Below are positions 6,941-15,088 of a stretch of DNA of 37,079 nucleotides, piece after piece. Position 1 is the first letter of the stretch; each line of letters starts with the position of its first letter. This DNA comes from Nitrospirota bacterium. GTDB taxonomy: Bacteria; Nitrospirota; Thermodesulfovibrionia; Thermodesulfovibrionales; UBA6898. The DNA lies in NCBI GenBank assembly GCA_012026685.1, contig VEOY01000096.1, positions 1 through 37,079 of the forward strand. Reading direction: 5' to 3'. The position numbers and the translations under genes were made by a program. The notes beneath the pieces were generated by a model. That model searched no databases and was not told the origin of the DNA. It saw only the letters and a program-made list of their open reading frames with translations.

Positions 6941-7609
6941 TCAGTTGTCTTCTTTCATCTTCATCCCTTTTTCCATCATCAGCCTGCCTTCTTTTTTCAT
7001 GATGTCCCCTTTTTCCATCATGATGCTCCCGTCTCTTATCATCATCTCTTTATCCAGCATGATCGTGTCTCTTTCCGACACGGTTTCACCTTCCTTCAAC
7101 GCCTGAGCTTTACCCTGCAGCAGTTCACCCCGCTTGATCAGCACCTTGCCCCTGTCGATCATGAGTGAGCCTTCTTTCATCATCATTTCTTTGTCCATCA
7201 TGCTGCCTTCAACCATCATCTTTGCGCCCTCGGGTGACTGGGCATCATCCTTCGTGTCCTTTCCTCTTTCTGTCAGGAGCTGCCCCCTGTTCATCATCAG
7301 TCTGCCCTTTTCTATCAGTACATCCGCTTCCTTCATCCGCATATCTTTGCTCATCATGCGGCCTTCCTTCATCGCCTTTCCTTTTTCCAGCAGCATCTCC
7401 CCTTCTTTGGCCTGCACCTTTCCTTCCTCGATCTTCATCCCGCCCTCTCTCATCATCATCTGGCCTTTCTCGATCAGCATCTCGCTTTCCTGTGCCATCT
7501 TGTCTTTATCCGATGTTACTTCAGCACCATCGATGAATCTCACCCCGGAGATTGCTATCAAGGCCGTAGCAATAACCATTGTTGTCAATATCATGACTCT
7601 TTTTTTCAT
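6941..7609 (-). CDS. Secreted methionine-rich heptad-repeat protein
   Basis: The 222-residue product has an N-terminal hydrophobic segment (MILTTMVIATALIAISG), then a long chain of seven-residue units with consensus x-[ML]-[MI]-x-[EKR]-[KRE]-G. Examples are MLIEKGQ, MMMREGG, MKIEEGK, VQAKEGE and MLLEKGK. Another block reads MMIRDGS, IMMEKGD, IMKKEGR, LMMEKGM. Roughly one residue in six is Met. The repeats are charged and lack Pro, suggesting a periplasmic helical or coiled rod. Methionine clusters can bind Cu(I) or scavenge oxidants, but that role is speculative. The ATG follows GAAGGAGGATCAGCC. It is first in the minus-strand group, divergent from perR. Confidence 0.75.
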   Translation of the reverse strand: MKKRVMILTTMVIATALIAISGVRFIDGAEVTSDKDKMAQESEMLIEKGQMMMREGGMKIEEGKVQAKEGEMLLEKGKAMKEGRMMSKDMRMKEADVLIEKGRLMMNRGQLLTERGKDTKDDAQSPEGAKMMVEGSMMDKEMMMKEGSLMIDRGKVLIKRGELLQGKAQALKEGETVSERDTIMLDKEMMIRDGSIMMEKGDIMKKEGRLMMEKGMKMKEDN

Positions 7610-7766
7610 GGCTGATCCTCCTTCAATATTTTGGAAATCTGCGTGATTTTTCGTCGCTGCCGGTGGTTAGTTTCAATCTACCTCATATACGTGCTAAGTC
7701 AAGGTAACAGCCTGGACGGCTGCTATATGTATATATATAAAAAAGCCGCAAATCGTGATTTTTCAG

Positions 7767-7796
7767 TTGACAAGAATAATTATTAAATGATAAAAA
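7767..7796 (+). promoter_or_regulatory. perR promoter with overlapping PerR/Fur-box-like palindrome
   Basis: TTGACA (7767-7772) is followed by an A/T -10 region (ATAAAA at 7790-7795, 17-base spacer). Within the spacer lies the perfect palindrome AATAATTATT (7775-7784), matching the core of PerR/Fur boxes (TTATAATNATTATAA type). Binding there would block RNA polymerase, so autoregulation is likely. Confidence 0.6.
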
Positions 7797-7827
7797 ATAC
7801 TACAAGAGAATACTTCAAATTAAAGAT

Positions 7828-8232
7828 ATGCAGAAATTCAAGGACATAGGATTGAAGTTGACGCCCCAGAGATTGGCAATCCTGGATTTTCTGGACGGCA
7901 ATACAGACCATCCGTCAGCAGAGGAGATCTATAGGGCGGTATCAGTTCAGTTTCCCACGATGTCCTTTGCGACGGTCTACAATACGCTCGATTCGCTCAG
8001 GGAAAAGGGGCATATCATCGAACTGACCATCGATCCGGCCAAAAAACGCTTCGATCCGTGCACGGACATGCATCATCATCTTATCTGCACACTTTGCAAG
8101 AGGATCCAGGATGTTCACATCCCGTTCAGTCTCGACCTGCCTGAACAGGTGAAAGGCGATTTTACACTGACCGGCAATCACATAGAATTCTATGGCATCT
8201 GTCCTGCCTGCAGGAGCGGGCACCAATCATAA
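7828..8232 (+). CDS. PerR-type Fur-family repressor
   Basis: This 134-residue protein has a winged-helix N-terminus (LKLTPQRLAILDFLDG, HPSAEEIYRAV, FATVYNTLDSLREKGHI). The C-terminal dimerisation domain has DPCTDMHHHLICTLCKRIQDV and GICPAC, the two CxxC pairs that bind structural Zn. The pattern fits PerR more than Fur, and the following genes (rubredoxin fusion, rubrerythrin, iron-sulfur flavoprotein) are typical peroxide-defence targets. PerR uses metal-catalysed histidine oxidation to sense H2O2. No good ribosome site precedes ATG 7828 (AAATTAAAGAT). The upstream palindrome suggests autorepression. PerR versus another Fur paralogue is inferred from context. Confidence 0.8.
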   Translation: MQKFKDIGLKLTPQRLAILDFLDGNTDHPSAEEIYRAVSVQFPTMSFATVYNTLDSLREKGHIIELTIDPAKKRFDPCTDMHHHLICTLCKRIQDVHIPFSLDLPEQVKGDFTLTGNHIEFYGICPACRSGHQS

Positions 8233-8245
8233 GGAGGAACTGTTT

Positions 8246-8680
8246 ATGTGCATGGACCATAAAATGACGTGCAAGTGCGGGACCCGGACCGCAAGCTTTA
8301 ATTTTCGTGACGAGATCATGCCTGTTGAGGTGGTGGACAAACTTTACTGTCCGCAGTGTTCATCGGATGTTCATTTCAATCATGAGAGCATGCTCAGGGA
8401 CAACGGATGGATCATCGTGTACGATATGGATGTCGCCCGGTTCATGGCCCACAAGCTTCAGGGCGTTATGCCGACACCGGAATATCTTTTTGACCAGGGT
8501 TACTGCACCTGGCGCGGCGTCTACCCGACAGACCATATCGATTCCGTGAAAGAGCGGGAGGAACTGGTCAGGCTTGCGAAGATAAACCCCAGAAAATATC
8601 TCGACGAAATCAAGAAGTGGGGAATGGAAAGGATGGAGCGTTTGGCGCTTGAAGGATGGAGGAAGGCCCATGAGGGATAG
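8246..8680 (+). CDS. Cysteine-rich zinc-ribbon-like protein, unknown
   Basis: A 144-residue protein starts at ATG 8246 with AAGGAGG at 8231-8237. Upstream in-frame codons lie inside perR and lack a ribosome site. The N-terminus has MTCKCGTR and, about 35 residues on, YCPQCSSDV, forming a four-cysteine zinc- or iron-binding knuckle. The middle contains GWIIVYDMDVARFMAHKLQG and the C-terminus is helical and charged. I do not recognise a named family. The position directly after perR (13-base gap) and before rubredoxin and rubrerythrin suggests a role in peroxide or iron stress. Confidence 0.7.
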   Translation: MCMDHKMTCKCGTRTASFNFRDEIMPVEVVDKLYCPQCSSDVHFNHESMLRDNGWIIVYDMDVARFMAHKLQGVMPTPEYLFDQGYCTWRGVYPTDHIDSVKEREELVRLAKINPRKYLDEIKKWGMERMERLALEGWRKAHEG

Positions 8681-8852
8681 TGATCAGGCGCAGAAACAGA
8701 AAAGTCCCTGCAGCACAGGGAATATCCCGGTCCCGGAGTTCATTACATGCAGAAAGTGCGGGGCTGAAGCAGAGCTGTGGACCGACGAAGAAGAGACACT
8801 CTGTCCCGGTTGCAACCATAAGGTCTTCAAGCGGGAGTCAACCGTCCACTGA
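8670..8852 (+). CDS. Small zinc-ribbon protein, unknown
   Basis: The 60-residue product starts at ATG 8670, overlapping the previous stop by 11 bases, with GGAGGAAGG upstream. The N-terminal half is polar. The C-terminal half holds CRKCGAEAELWTDEEETLCPGC, a CxxC-x13-CxxC zinc ribbon or rubredoxin-like knuckle. The arrangement implies translational coupling with the upstream gene. Function unknown; perhaps a metal-binding partner of the rubredoxin-fusion protein that follows. Confidence 0.65.
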   Translation: MRDSDQAQKQKSPCSTGNIPVPEFITCRKCGAEAELWTDEEETLCPGCNHKVFKRESTVH

Positions 8853-8894
8853 CCGTTTCCCGAGAAGCGGTATCTTTCAATCCCGGAGGTGAAA

Positions 8895-9374
8895 ATGGAG
8901 ATTTCTGTCGAAAAAATACCCGGCGGGTTCCGGGTCGACGGTCTGGAACTGAAAAATGGCAAGTGCGGCTGCACCTCTGTTCTCCCCTGCTGCTACAGCT
9001 GGACGAAAGTAAAGAGAAGTGGCAACGTATTTACCTTTTCAGGAAAGGCATCCGGACCCGATTCTGCCGATGTATTCAACTGGGGCTATGTGGTGAAGAA
9101 GGGCGATATGGTGATCGAGGTTTCCATGGAAGATGCCTCTGACAAGACCATATTTTCGGGGTATTACCCGCCGCGCATTGAGGATTGGCTGGAGCGGGGC
9201 TGGGAGGTCGCGGCCAGGACCGGGGAGCGAAGGGATTTCGGTCTCTGGAGATGCGCGACCTGCAAGTGGCTCTATAAGGAAGCGGATCAGGGCGCGCGGT
9301 TCGAAGACCTCCCGGACGACTGGAAGTGCCCGGTCTGCAGGGCGGGGAAGAATGCATTTGAGAAAATCGGATAG
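8895..9374 (+). CDS. Two-domain protein with C-terminal rubredoxin
   Basis: This is a 159-residue protein. The first 110 residues form a beta-rich domain of unknown type with a CGCTSVLPCCYSW cysteine cluster near residues 25-37. The last 45 are a rubredoxin: WRCATCKWLYKEADQG, then FEDLPDDWKCPVCRAGK, the two CxxC loops that hold one Fe. The start ATG 8895 is preferred over GTG 8889 because CGGAGGTGAAA sits before it. Rubredoxins donate electrons to rubrerythrin, encoded downstream, so this may be the dedicated electron donor. The N-terminal cysteines might bind a second metal. Confidence 0.8.
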   Translation: MEISVEKIPGGFRVDGLELKNGKCGCTSVLPCCYSWTKVKRSGNVFTFSGKASGPDSADVFNWGYVVKKGDMVIEVSMEDASDKTIFSGYYPPRIEDWLERGWEVAARTGERRDFGLWRCATCKWLYKEADQGARFEDLPDDWKCPVCRAGKNAFEKIG

Positions 9375-9383
9375 GAAGGTATA

Positions 9384-9461
9384 ATGGGAAAAATGCTGAT
9401 CGCATACTGCAGCAGAACAGGAACAAGCTGCCAGGATGCAGTGACAATACGGGATATCTGA
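9384..9461 (+). pseudogene. Truncated flavodoxin-like N-terminus
   Basis: ATG 9384 has GGAAGG upstream and encodes MGKMLIAYCSRTGTSCQDA before a TGA at 9459. The segment KMLIAYCSRTGT is the FMN-phosphate-binding start of flavodoxins (usually YSxTGNT). The remaining roughly 120 residues are missing, so this looks like a deletion remnant between the rubredoxin fusion and rubrerythrin. Confidence 0.5.
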
Positions 9462-9506
9462 CAGAAAGTTCCGGGGAATAATCTTTAATTACGAAAGGAG
9501 ACGGTG

Positions 9507-10004
9507 ATGGCATCAAAATCGGTAAAGAATCTGAAAGAGGCTTTTGCAGGAGAATCACAGGCAAACCGCAAGTATCTTGCCTTTGCAAAAAAGGCAGAGA
9601 CTGAAGGTTTTAAACAGGTGGCGAAGCTCTTCCGGGCCGCGGCAGAGGCTGAGACCGTTCATGCGCATAACCATCTGCGCGAACTGGGCGGCATCAGGTC
9701 GACAAAGGACAACCTGGGCGAAGCGATCGAGGGGGAGTCCTTCGAGTTCCAGAAGATGTATCCGAAGATGATCGAGGAGGCAAAGGCAGAGGCGAACGGG
9801 CTTGCGGAAAGATCGTTTGTCTATGCGAACGAGGTCGAGAAGGTCCATGCGGCCCTGTATAAGAAGGCACTCGACAATCTCGGCAAGAACGAGGAGACCG
9901 ACTACTATGTCTGTCAGGTCTGCGGCATGACGGGCGAGGGAGCTGCTCCTGATGAATGCCCGGTCTGCAAGGCGAAGAAGCAGGCGTTCAGGAAGATGGA
10001 CTGA
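9507..10004 (+). CDS. Rubrerythrin
   Basis: A 165-residue protein of the rubrerythrin type. The N-terminal four-helix ferritin-like domain carries the diiron ligands: EAFAGESQANRKY with Glu near residue 18, EAETVHAHNH near 48-55, EGESFEFQKMY near 75, and YANEVEKVHAALY near 112. The C-terminal rubredoxin-like domain has YVCQVCGMTGEG and DECPVCKAKKQAF. It reduces H2O2 to water in anaerobes with rubredoxin as donor. ATG 9507 follows AAAGGAG at 7 bases; GTG 9504 is less likely. It sits within the PerR-associated gene group, so PerR derepression is expected. Confidence 0.95.
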   Translation: MASKSVKNLKEAFAGESQANRKYLAFAKKAETEGFKQVAKLFRAAAEAETVHAHNHLRELGGIRSTKDNLGEAIEGESFEFQKMYPKMIEEAKAEANGLAERSFVYANEVEKVHAALYKKALDNLGKNEETDYYVCQVCGMTGEGAAPDECPVCKAKKQAFRKMD

Positions 10005-10007
10005 GAC

Positions 10008-10580
10008 GTGAAGATAGTTGCGTTTTTAGGCAGTCCGCGCGTTGACGGCAATACCGAACTGCTGCTCAACGAGGCGGTTCGGGCGGTCCTCGACCTGGGC
10101 CATGAGGTAAAGGTGCACAAGCTCAATCTCATGCGCATCAAGCCCTGCCAGGACTGCGGCGGCTGCGACAAGAACGGCATCTGCATCATCGATGATGACA
10201 TGACCGAGGTGTACCAGGATATCAGGGAGGCGGACAGGATCATCCTGGCCTCCCCGATATTTTTCTTCGGCATGAGCGCACAGGCAAAGGCAATGGTGGA
10301 CAGATGTCAGTCCTTCTGGTGCGAGAAGTACTTGCTGAAGAAGACGATCCCTGAAGGTCCGCACGGACGGAAGGGGCTCCTTATGCTGGTCGGCGGGATG
10401 AAAAAAGAGGTGGGCATACAATGCGGTGAAGCTACGGCAAAGGCGTTCTTCAGGACGGTCAGCGTCCCTTCCCACGAATTGCTCGGGTTCCTGCAGGTGG
10501 ATGCCAAGGGTGCGATCCTTGAGCACCCGACAGCACTGAAAGATGCATACGAAGCCGGCAGGACGCTTGTCCGGACCTGA
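10008..10580 (+). CDS. Iron-sulfur flavoprotein / NADPH-dependent FMN reductase family
   Basis: The 190-residue protein begins GTG and has a flavodoxin-like fold: MKIVAFLGSPRVDGNTELLL (FMN phosphate loop), then ASPIFFFGMSAQAKAMVDR. The cysteine motif PCQDCGGCDKNGIC, residues 46-60, matches the compact [4Fe-4S] motif of Isf-type iron-sulfur flavoproteins. Such proteins pass electrons from ferredoxin or reduce O2/H2O2 in anaerobes. It begins 3 bases after the rubrerythrin stop, so coupled translation is likely. Confidence 0.8.
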   Translation: MKIVAFLGSPRVDGNTELLLNEAVRAVLDLGHEVKVHKLNLMRIKPCQDCGGCDKNGICIIDDDMTEVYQDIREADRIILASPIFFFGMSAQAKAMVDRCQSFWCEKYLLKKTIPEGPHGRKGLLMLVGGMKKEVGIQCGEATAKAFFRTVSVPSHELLGFLQVDAKGAILEHPTALKDAYEAGRTLVRT

Positions 10581-10944
10581 TCGGTTTTTCGCCTTCATCT
10601 CTGCGGGAGTGGCGGGGGTCCTCCTTGCAGCCTGTTCGGTAGCCCCGTCTCAGGAGAACGCGGGCATGGTCATCAGGGATCATTTTGAAGCCCGCCGTTA
10701 CAGGGTCGTGGACCTGCAGCTGGGAGAGATATCCCCTGTCCCCCTGAACCGGATGACCTATATGGGAACAGCCGGGCATATCGTCGAGGTCAGACGGATT
10801 ACCCTGGAAGCGCTTAAGGATATCGGGGAATACAGGAAAGGGCAAACCCTCACATTTGCCCACGCCGCGATAATCATACGGGAAAAAGTTGATAGTAAAG
10901 GTGAATGGACCGTGGTGGATATCTCCGGAATTCCGGTCCCTTAG
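10543..10944 (+). CDS. Small lipoprotein, unknown
   Basis: The frame from ATG 10543 (133 residues) overlaps the preceding gene by 38 bases. TTG at 10567 is an alternative start giving a more usual signal length. The hydrophobic segment FFAFISAGVAGVLLAAC ends in a lipobox with Cys near residue 31. The mature part of about 100 residues is a compact alpha/beta sequence with no family I recognise. It closes the PerR-associated gene group. Confidence 0.6.
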   Translation: MHTKPAGRLSGPDRFFAFISAGVAGVLLAACSVAPSQENAGMVIRDHFEARRYRVVDLQLGEISPVPLNRMTYMGTAGHIVEVRRITLEALKDIGEYRKGQTLTFAHAAIIIREKVDSKGEWTVVDISGIPVP

Positions 10945-11105
10945 CAGGTTGTGGTTGTGGAGGCGCTTTTTCCCTGGTTGCTGTTGTCATACCGACAAGG
11001 CGCGTATCGCAGAGCCTTTGAACCCACGGCTTTCTGTCTGCACGGGGATGACTGAAAACCGGTCAAAAGCAGTGTCTCAGCGGCCTGGCAACGCGCCGGG
11101 CACAA

Positions 11106-11135
11106 CGTGAACCTGATTCACTGATCAGGTTCACG
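11106..11135. other. Perfect 12-bp inverted repeat upstream of the kinase gene
   Basis: CGTGAACCTGAT (11106-11117) and ATCAGGTTCACG (11124-11135) are perfect complements with a 6-base loop. There is no T-run on either side. It is 27 bases upstream of a -10 box, so it may be an operator or a terminator of the lipoprotein gene. Confidence 0.5.
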
Positions 11136-11161
11136 CTGACCTTTCACCGTTCGATTGGTGA

Positions 11162-11167
11162 TATAAT
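11162..11167 (+). promoter_or_regulatory. TATAAT -10 box immediately upstream of the kinase start
   Basis: TATAAT ends only 5 bases before the ATG at 11173. No good -35 is present at 17 bases. Transcription would begin at or just after the ATG, so the mRNA would be leaderless or translation begins downstream. Confidence 0.45.
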
Positions 11168-11172
11168 ACCCC

Positions 11173-13671
11173 ATGAACACAGTCTTCCTGAAAGAGGCCG
11201 TCGGTATCCTGAGGACCTTTGACTCTCTTGATACCCCTGTTCTTCTGATCGATGAGGCATTCACGGTCATTTCCTGCAACGAAAGCGCCCGCATCTTTTT
11301 TCAGTACGAACCGGACGAGATGGCCGGCAGGACGCTGGATCTTCTTGTGATCCCGGACCGGCGCCATGCGTTCAGGATCGCCGCGCTCAGGAGGGGCGCC
11401 CCCCGGGACCTCGGCAGCGCCTATCCGGACAGTCATTTCATGACCTCTGCCATCAGAAAGAACGGCGATTTTGTCGAAGCGAAGGTCTCGGTCATACCCT
11501 GCCAGGAAAACACCGGTGCGCATAAGCTCGTTGTTCTGAACGACATTTCCGAGCACCGCAAACTGCAGCGAAAGGCCTTTCAGAGGACAAAGGAACTTTC
11601 GATCCTGAAAGCGTTTGCTGAGATCCTTGCCCAGAATGAGGCCATTGAAGCGATCATGCAGAATACTGTTGATATGCTCCTCGGCATCATGGAGGTAGAG
11701 GGAGGCTGGATCTATCTGCTCGAACCTGATTCCAATGTCCTCCATCTGCGGGCGGAAAAGAGCCTCCTGCAGGGAGCGTTGGCTGTCCGTGAACTTGGGG
11801 AGGGCGAGTGCATCTTCGGAAAGGTATTTGCCTCGGGGATGCCGCTGCTTGTGGAGAGGGCGTCCCAGGACCCGCGTGTGACCAGCCTTCACACCGGCGT
11901 GGACGGCGTCGAAAGTGTGGTCGCCATTCCGATACGGTCAAAGGGCATATTCCTCGGCGTGCTTGGCCTTGCAACGAGAAGGGAAGCATATTTCACATCC
12001 ATGGACACGCAGCTCCTCGTGCCGATCGGCAACATGCTCGGCGTTGCCATGGAGAACATCCGTCTCATCGAACAGCTCCAAAAGAAGATGAATCAGATAG
12101 AGCTTATCAACGAGCTGAGCGGCATCGTCAACTCAAGCCTCAGCATCGGTACGATCTTCCGCATCATGGTATCCGAGATCAGGAAGCTGATCGACTACGA
12201 CAGGGCAAGTCTTCTTTTGTACAACGAGAAGGAGGACAACCTGTTGATCTTCGCCCTTGACACGGACATGCAGACGATCATGAAAAAGGGCGTCAGGGCG
12301 CCGATCGAGGGGACCAGCGCCGGCTGGGTCGTCAGGCATAACAAACCGTGGATCAGCCATGACCTGAGCGCAACGGAATTCACTCACGATAAAAAACTTC
12401 TCCGGGAAGGCATCCGGTCGACCATCAGCATACCGCTCTATCACGACAAGATACTCGGTGTTTTTAACTTTGACAGCAGCAAGGCCGGGAACTATTCGGA
12501 GAAAGACCTCGAGATCCTCCTGCCTGTCGCAAAGCACATTTCCATCGCTCTCGAGAATGCGCTGCTCTTTGAAGAGATCTCCCGCGAAAAGAAGGAGTGG
12601 GAAAAGACCTTTGACGCCATTACGGACATGGTCTGGATCGAAGACAGCAGACAGCGCGTAGTCCGCGCCAACTATGCCCTGCTTGTCAAAACAGGGCTTA
12701 CGGTGGTCGAGGCGGCGGGGAAGAGCTGCACAGAGCTTTTCGATCTGATCGGCGTCGCTGATGAAGAATGCATCTGTGCCGAGTCCCTGGCGGAGCTGCG
12801 CCCCTGCTTCAGGGAACTCAAGGGCCCGGGAGGCAGCATATTCCATTTCTGGACCTATCCCCTTATCGATGATGAAGGAAAACTGTACGCGCTGGTGCAC
12901 TATCTGAAGGACGTCACTGCCCAGAAGCGCCTTGAGCAGCAGCTGGTGCGTTCGGACAAACTCGCTTCGCTCGGGACGCTTGTCGCGGGCATTGCGCACG
13001 AGATCAATAACCCTCTCGGCATCATTGCGGGGTATGCAGAAGCGCTCATGGACCGGTCGCGGGATGAGTCTCTCCTGCTGTCGCCGGAGTTCGAAGATTT
13101 TCCTGAATATCTCCAGACAATCCATAACGAGATATTCAGATGCAAGGGCATCCTGAGGAGCCTTCTTGATTTTGCGCGGCCGACCGGCGGGACCTTCCGG
13201 GAGATTGACATGAACGAGCTCGTGAAAGAGGTCATCCTGCTGGTCAACCACCGGGCCAAGAGGCTGAACCACGATATCGGGCTGCAGCTGGACAGGAACA
13301 TCCCGAAGATCCACGCAGCCCCCGGCAATCTCCGGCAGGTATTCATGAACCTCATCATCAATTCCCTGTATTTTACGCCCGAGGGAGGCCGCATCACGAT
13401 CACGACAGGGATGGACGGAGACACTGACCGTTTCGGGCAGGAGAAGTACATCAAGGTGACGGTGTCCGACACCGGTGCCGGCATAGATCCGGAGATCATA
13501 GGGAAGATCTTCGATCCCTTCTTTACGTCGAAACCTGTCGGAGAGGGGACAGGGCTCGGCCTTGCCATTTCCCACAAGATCATCGAAGAGCACAATGGGA
13601 GCATAGATGTGATGAGCAATGTGGGTGAGGGGACCAGCGTTATCATACGGCTGCCTTTGGGGGCGGAGTGA
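11173..13671 (+). CDS. Soluble sensor histidine kinase (PAS-GAF-GAF-PAS-HisKA-HATPase)
   Basis: This 832-residue protein has no membrane segments, so it senses a cytoplasmic signal. The domains in order are PAS (about 10-130), GAF (about 145-290), GAF (about 305-465), PAS (about 475-590), HisKA with H-box GIAHEINNPLG (His 609), and a HATPase with N box FMNLIINSLYFTPEGG, G1 DTGAGIDPE, and G2 GEGTGLGLAIS. It is the partner of the NtrC-type regulator that overlaps its stop by 4 bases. No Shine-Dalgarno precedes the ATG; the TATAAT just upstream suggests a leaderless transcript. The ligand of the GAF/PAS domains is unknown. Confidence 0.9.
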   Translation: MNTVFLKEAVGILRTFDSLDTPVLLIDEAFTVISCNESARIFFQYEPDEMAGRTLDLLVIPDRRHAFRIAALRRGAPRDLGSAYPDSHFMTSAIRKNGDFVEAKVSVIPCQENTGAHKLVVLNDISEHRKLQRKAFQRTKELSILKAFAEILAQNEAIEAIMQNTVDMLLGIMEVEGGWIYLLEPDSNVLHLRAEKSLLQGALAVRELGEGECIFGKVFASGMPLLVERASQDPRVTSLHTGVDGVESVVAIPIRSKGIFLGVLGLATRREAYFTSMDTQLLVPIGNMLGVAMENIRLIEQLQKKMNQIELINELSGIVNSSLSIGTIFRIMVSEIRKLIDYDRASLLLYNEKEDNLLIFALDTDMQTIMKKGVRAPIEGTSAGWVVRHNKPWISHDLSATEFTHDKKLLREGIRSTISIPLYHDKILGVFNFDSSKAGNYSEKDLEILLPVAKHISIALENALLFEEISREKKEWEKTFDAITDMVWIEDSRQRVVRANYALLVKTGLTVVEAAGKSCTELFDLIGVADEECICAESLAELRPCFRELKGPGGSIFHFWTYPLIDDEGKLYALVHYLKDVTAQKRLEQQLVRSDKLASLGTLVAGIAHEINNPLGIIAGYAEALMDRSRDESLLLSPEFEDFPEYLQTIHNEIFRCKGILRSLLDFARPTGGTFREIDMNELVKEVILLVNHRAKRLNHDIGLQLDRNIPKIHAAPGNLRQVFMNLIINSLYFTPEGGRITITTGMDGDTDRFGQEKYIKVTVSDTGAGIDPEIIGKIFDPFFTSKPVGEGTGLGLAISHKIIEEHNGSIDVMSNVGEGTSVIIRLPLGAE

Positions 13672-15014
13672 TCAAGGTCCTCGTTGTGGACGACGAAGAA
13701 CCGCTGAGAAGGCTCCTGTACAAGGAACTCACCCGAAAAGGTTTTTCCGTGGATGTCGCTGCCGACGGGAAGACCGCTCTGGAACGGGCAAAACAGATCG
13801 TCTATGACGTTGTGCTCCTTGATATCATGCTGCCGGTCATGGACGGCATCTCGGTGATGAAAAAACTGAAGACAGACCCTGCCGCGCCTGCCATTATCGT
13901 TCTTACGGGGAAGGCGACGGTGGAGACCGCTGTTGAGGCTATGAAGTATGGCGCCTATGACTATCTCACCAAGCCCTATAAGCTTGACGAACTGGTCATC
14001 ATTATCAACAGGGCCTATGAATACGGCAAACTGAGCATCAAGAGCCAGCTTCTTGAACAGGAACTGGTGCGGAAGGAATCGCCGTTCAGATTCGTCTCCA
14101 GTTCACGGCAGATGAAGGACATCCATGACCTCATCAAAAAGATCGCGCCGACCGATTCCCCGGTATTCATTCAGGGTGAGAGCGGAACCGGCAAGGAACT
14201 TGTCGCAAATACGATCTGGCATTACAGCGGTCGAAATACGCTTCCCTTCATAGCGCTCAACTGTGCTACATTCTCGGAGAATCTCATCGAATCAGAGGTC
14301 TTCGGCCACGAAAAGGGAGCCTTTACAAATGCCTATGAGACGAAGCATGGCATCGTCGAGGTGGCTGACCGCGGTACGCTCTTTCTCGATGAGATCGCCG
14401 AGATGCCGGTGGGGCTGCAGGCAAAGCTTCTGCGCTTCCTTGACACCGGGGAGTTCAGGCGCGTCGGCGGTAATAAGATCCTCAATGTGGATGTAAGGGT
14501 CATCGCGGCGACGAACAAGGACCTGAGGGATCTTATTGCCCAGGGAAGGTTCAGGGAAGATCTCTATTATCGTCTCAATGTCATCAATATCATCATCCCG
14601 CCGCTGCGGGAGAGGACGGAAGATATTGCGGACCTTGCGGCGTATTTTCTCGAAAAATACGGTCGGAAGCTTTCGAAGCCCATAACGGGATTCGCCCCCG
14701 AGGCCCTTGCTCTGCTCAGCGGCTATACCTGGCCCGGGAATGTGCGTGAACTCGAAAACGTGATCGAGCGTGCGGTCATCCTCTGCGATTCCGAACGGGT
14801 AGAGGCAGATGACCTGTCTGTCCCGGCCGGCCGGTCAGTGGCTGATAAGGGAGCAGGCGGTTCGCTTGAGGATATGGAGAGGGACTATATCCTGAGAGTG
14901 CTGCGGGAGTTCAATGGCAATCAGTCGAAGGCGAGCCAGGTGTTAGGCATCGACCGAAAGACTCTCTATCTCAAGCTCAGGAAATACGGCCTGAGCGATT
15001 ATGTAAAGAAGTAA
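13668..15014 (+). CDS. NtrC-family sigma-54-dependent response regulator
   Basis: The 448-residue protein has a receiver domain (DD at 8-9, phosphoacceptor Asp52 in LLDIMLP, TGKA and Lys in TKPYK). An AAA+ domain follows with Walker A GESGTGKE near residue 170 and Walker B GTLFLDEI. A C-terminal Fis-type helix-turn-helix follows: NGNQSKASQVLGIDRKTLYLKLRKYG. The sigma-54 contact loop reads GAFTNA instead of the usual GAFTGA. The start GTG overlaps the kinase TGA, so the two are translated as a pair. It is a candidate activator of the -24/-12 promoters in this window. A decayed copy of a related C-terminus lies at 16661-16745. Confidence 0.93.
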   Translation: MIKVLVVDDEEPLRRLLYKELTRKGFSVDVAADGKTALERAKQIVYDVVLLDIMLPVMDGISVMKKLKTDPAAPAIIVLTGKATVETAVEAMKYGAYDYLTKPYKLDELVIIINRAYEYGKLSIKSQLLEQELVRKESPFRFVSSSRQMKDIHDLIKKIAPTDSPVFIQGESGTGKELVANTIWHYSGRNTLPFIALNCATFSENLIESEVFGHEKGAFTNAYETKHGIVEVADRGTLFLDEIAEMPVGLQAKLLRFLDTGEFRRVGGNKILNVDVRVIAATNKDLRDLIAQGRFREDLYYRLNVINIIIPPLRERTEDIADLAAYFLEKYGRKLSKPITGFAPEALALLSGYTWPGNVRELENVIERAVILCDSERVEADDLSVPAGRSVADKGAGGSLEDMERDYILRVLREFNGNQSKASQVLGIDRKTLYLKLRKYGLSDYVKK

Positions 15015-15088
15015 GAAGCGTCTTCCCCGAAGCCCTGGATGGGAAACGATTTGAAAACATTCTTTCTTGTGCCTCAACTCCGTATACA

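Noticed and set aside
12133-13593. Minus-strand open frame of about 486 codons inside the kinase gene
   Set aside because: The plus strand encodes clear HisKA/HATPase motifs here; the minus frame is a shadow.
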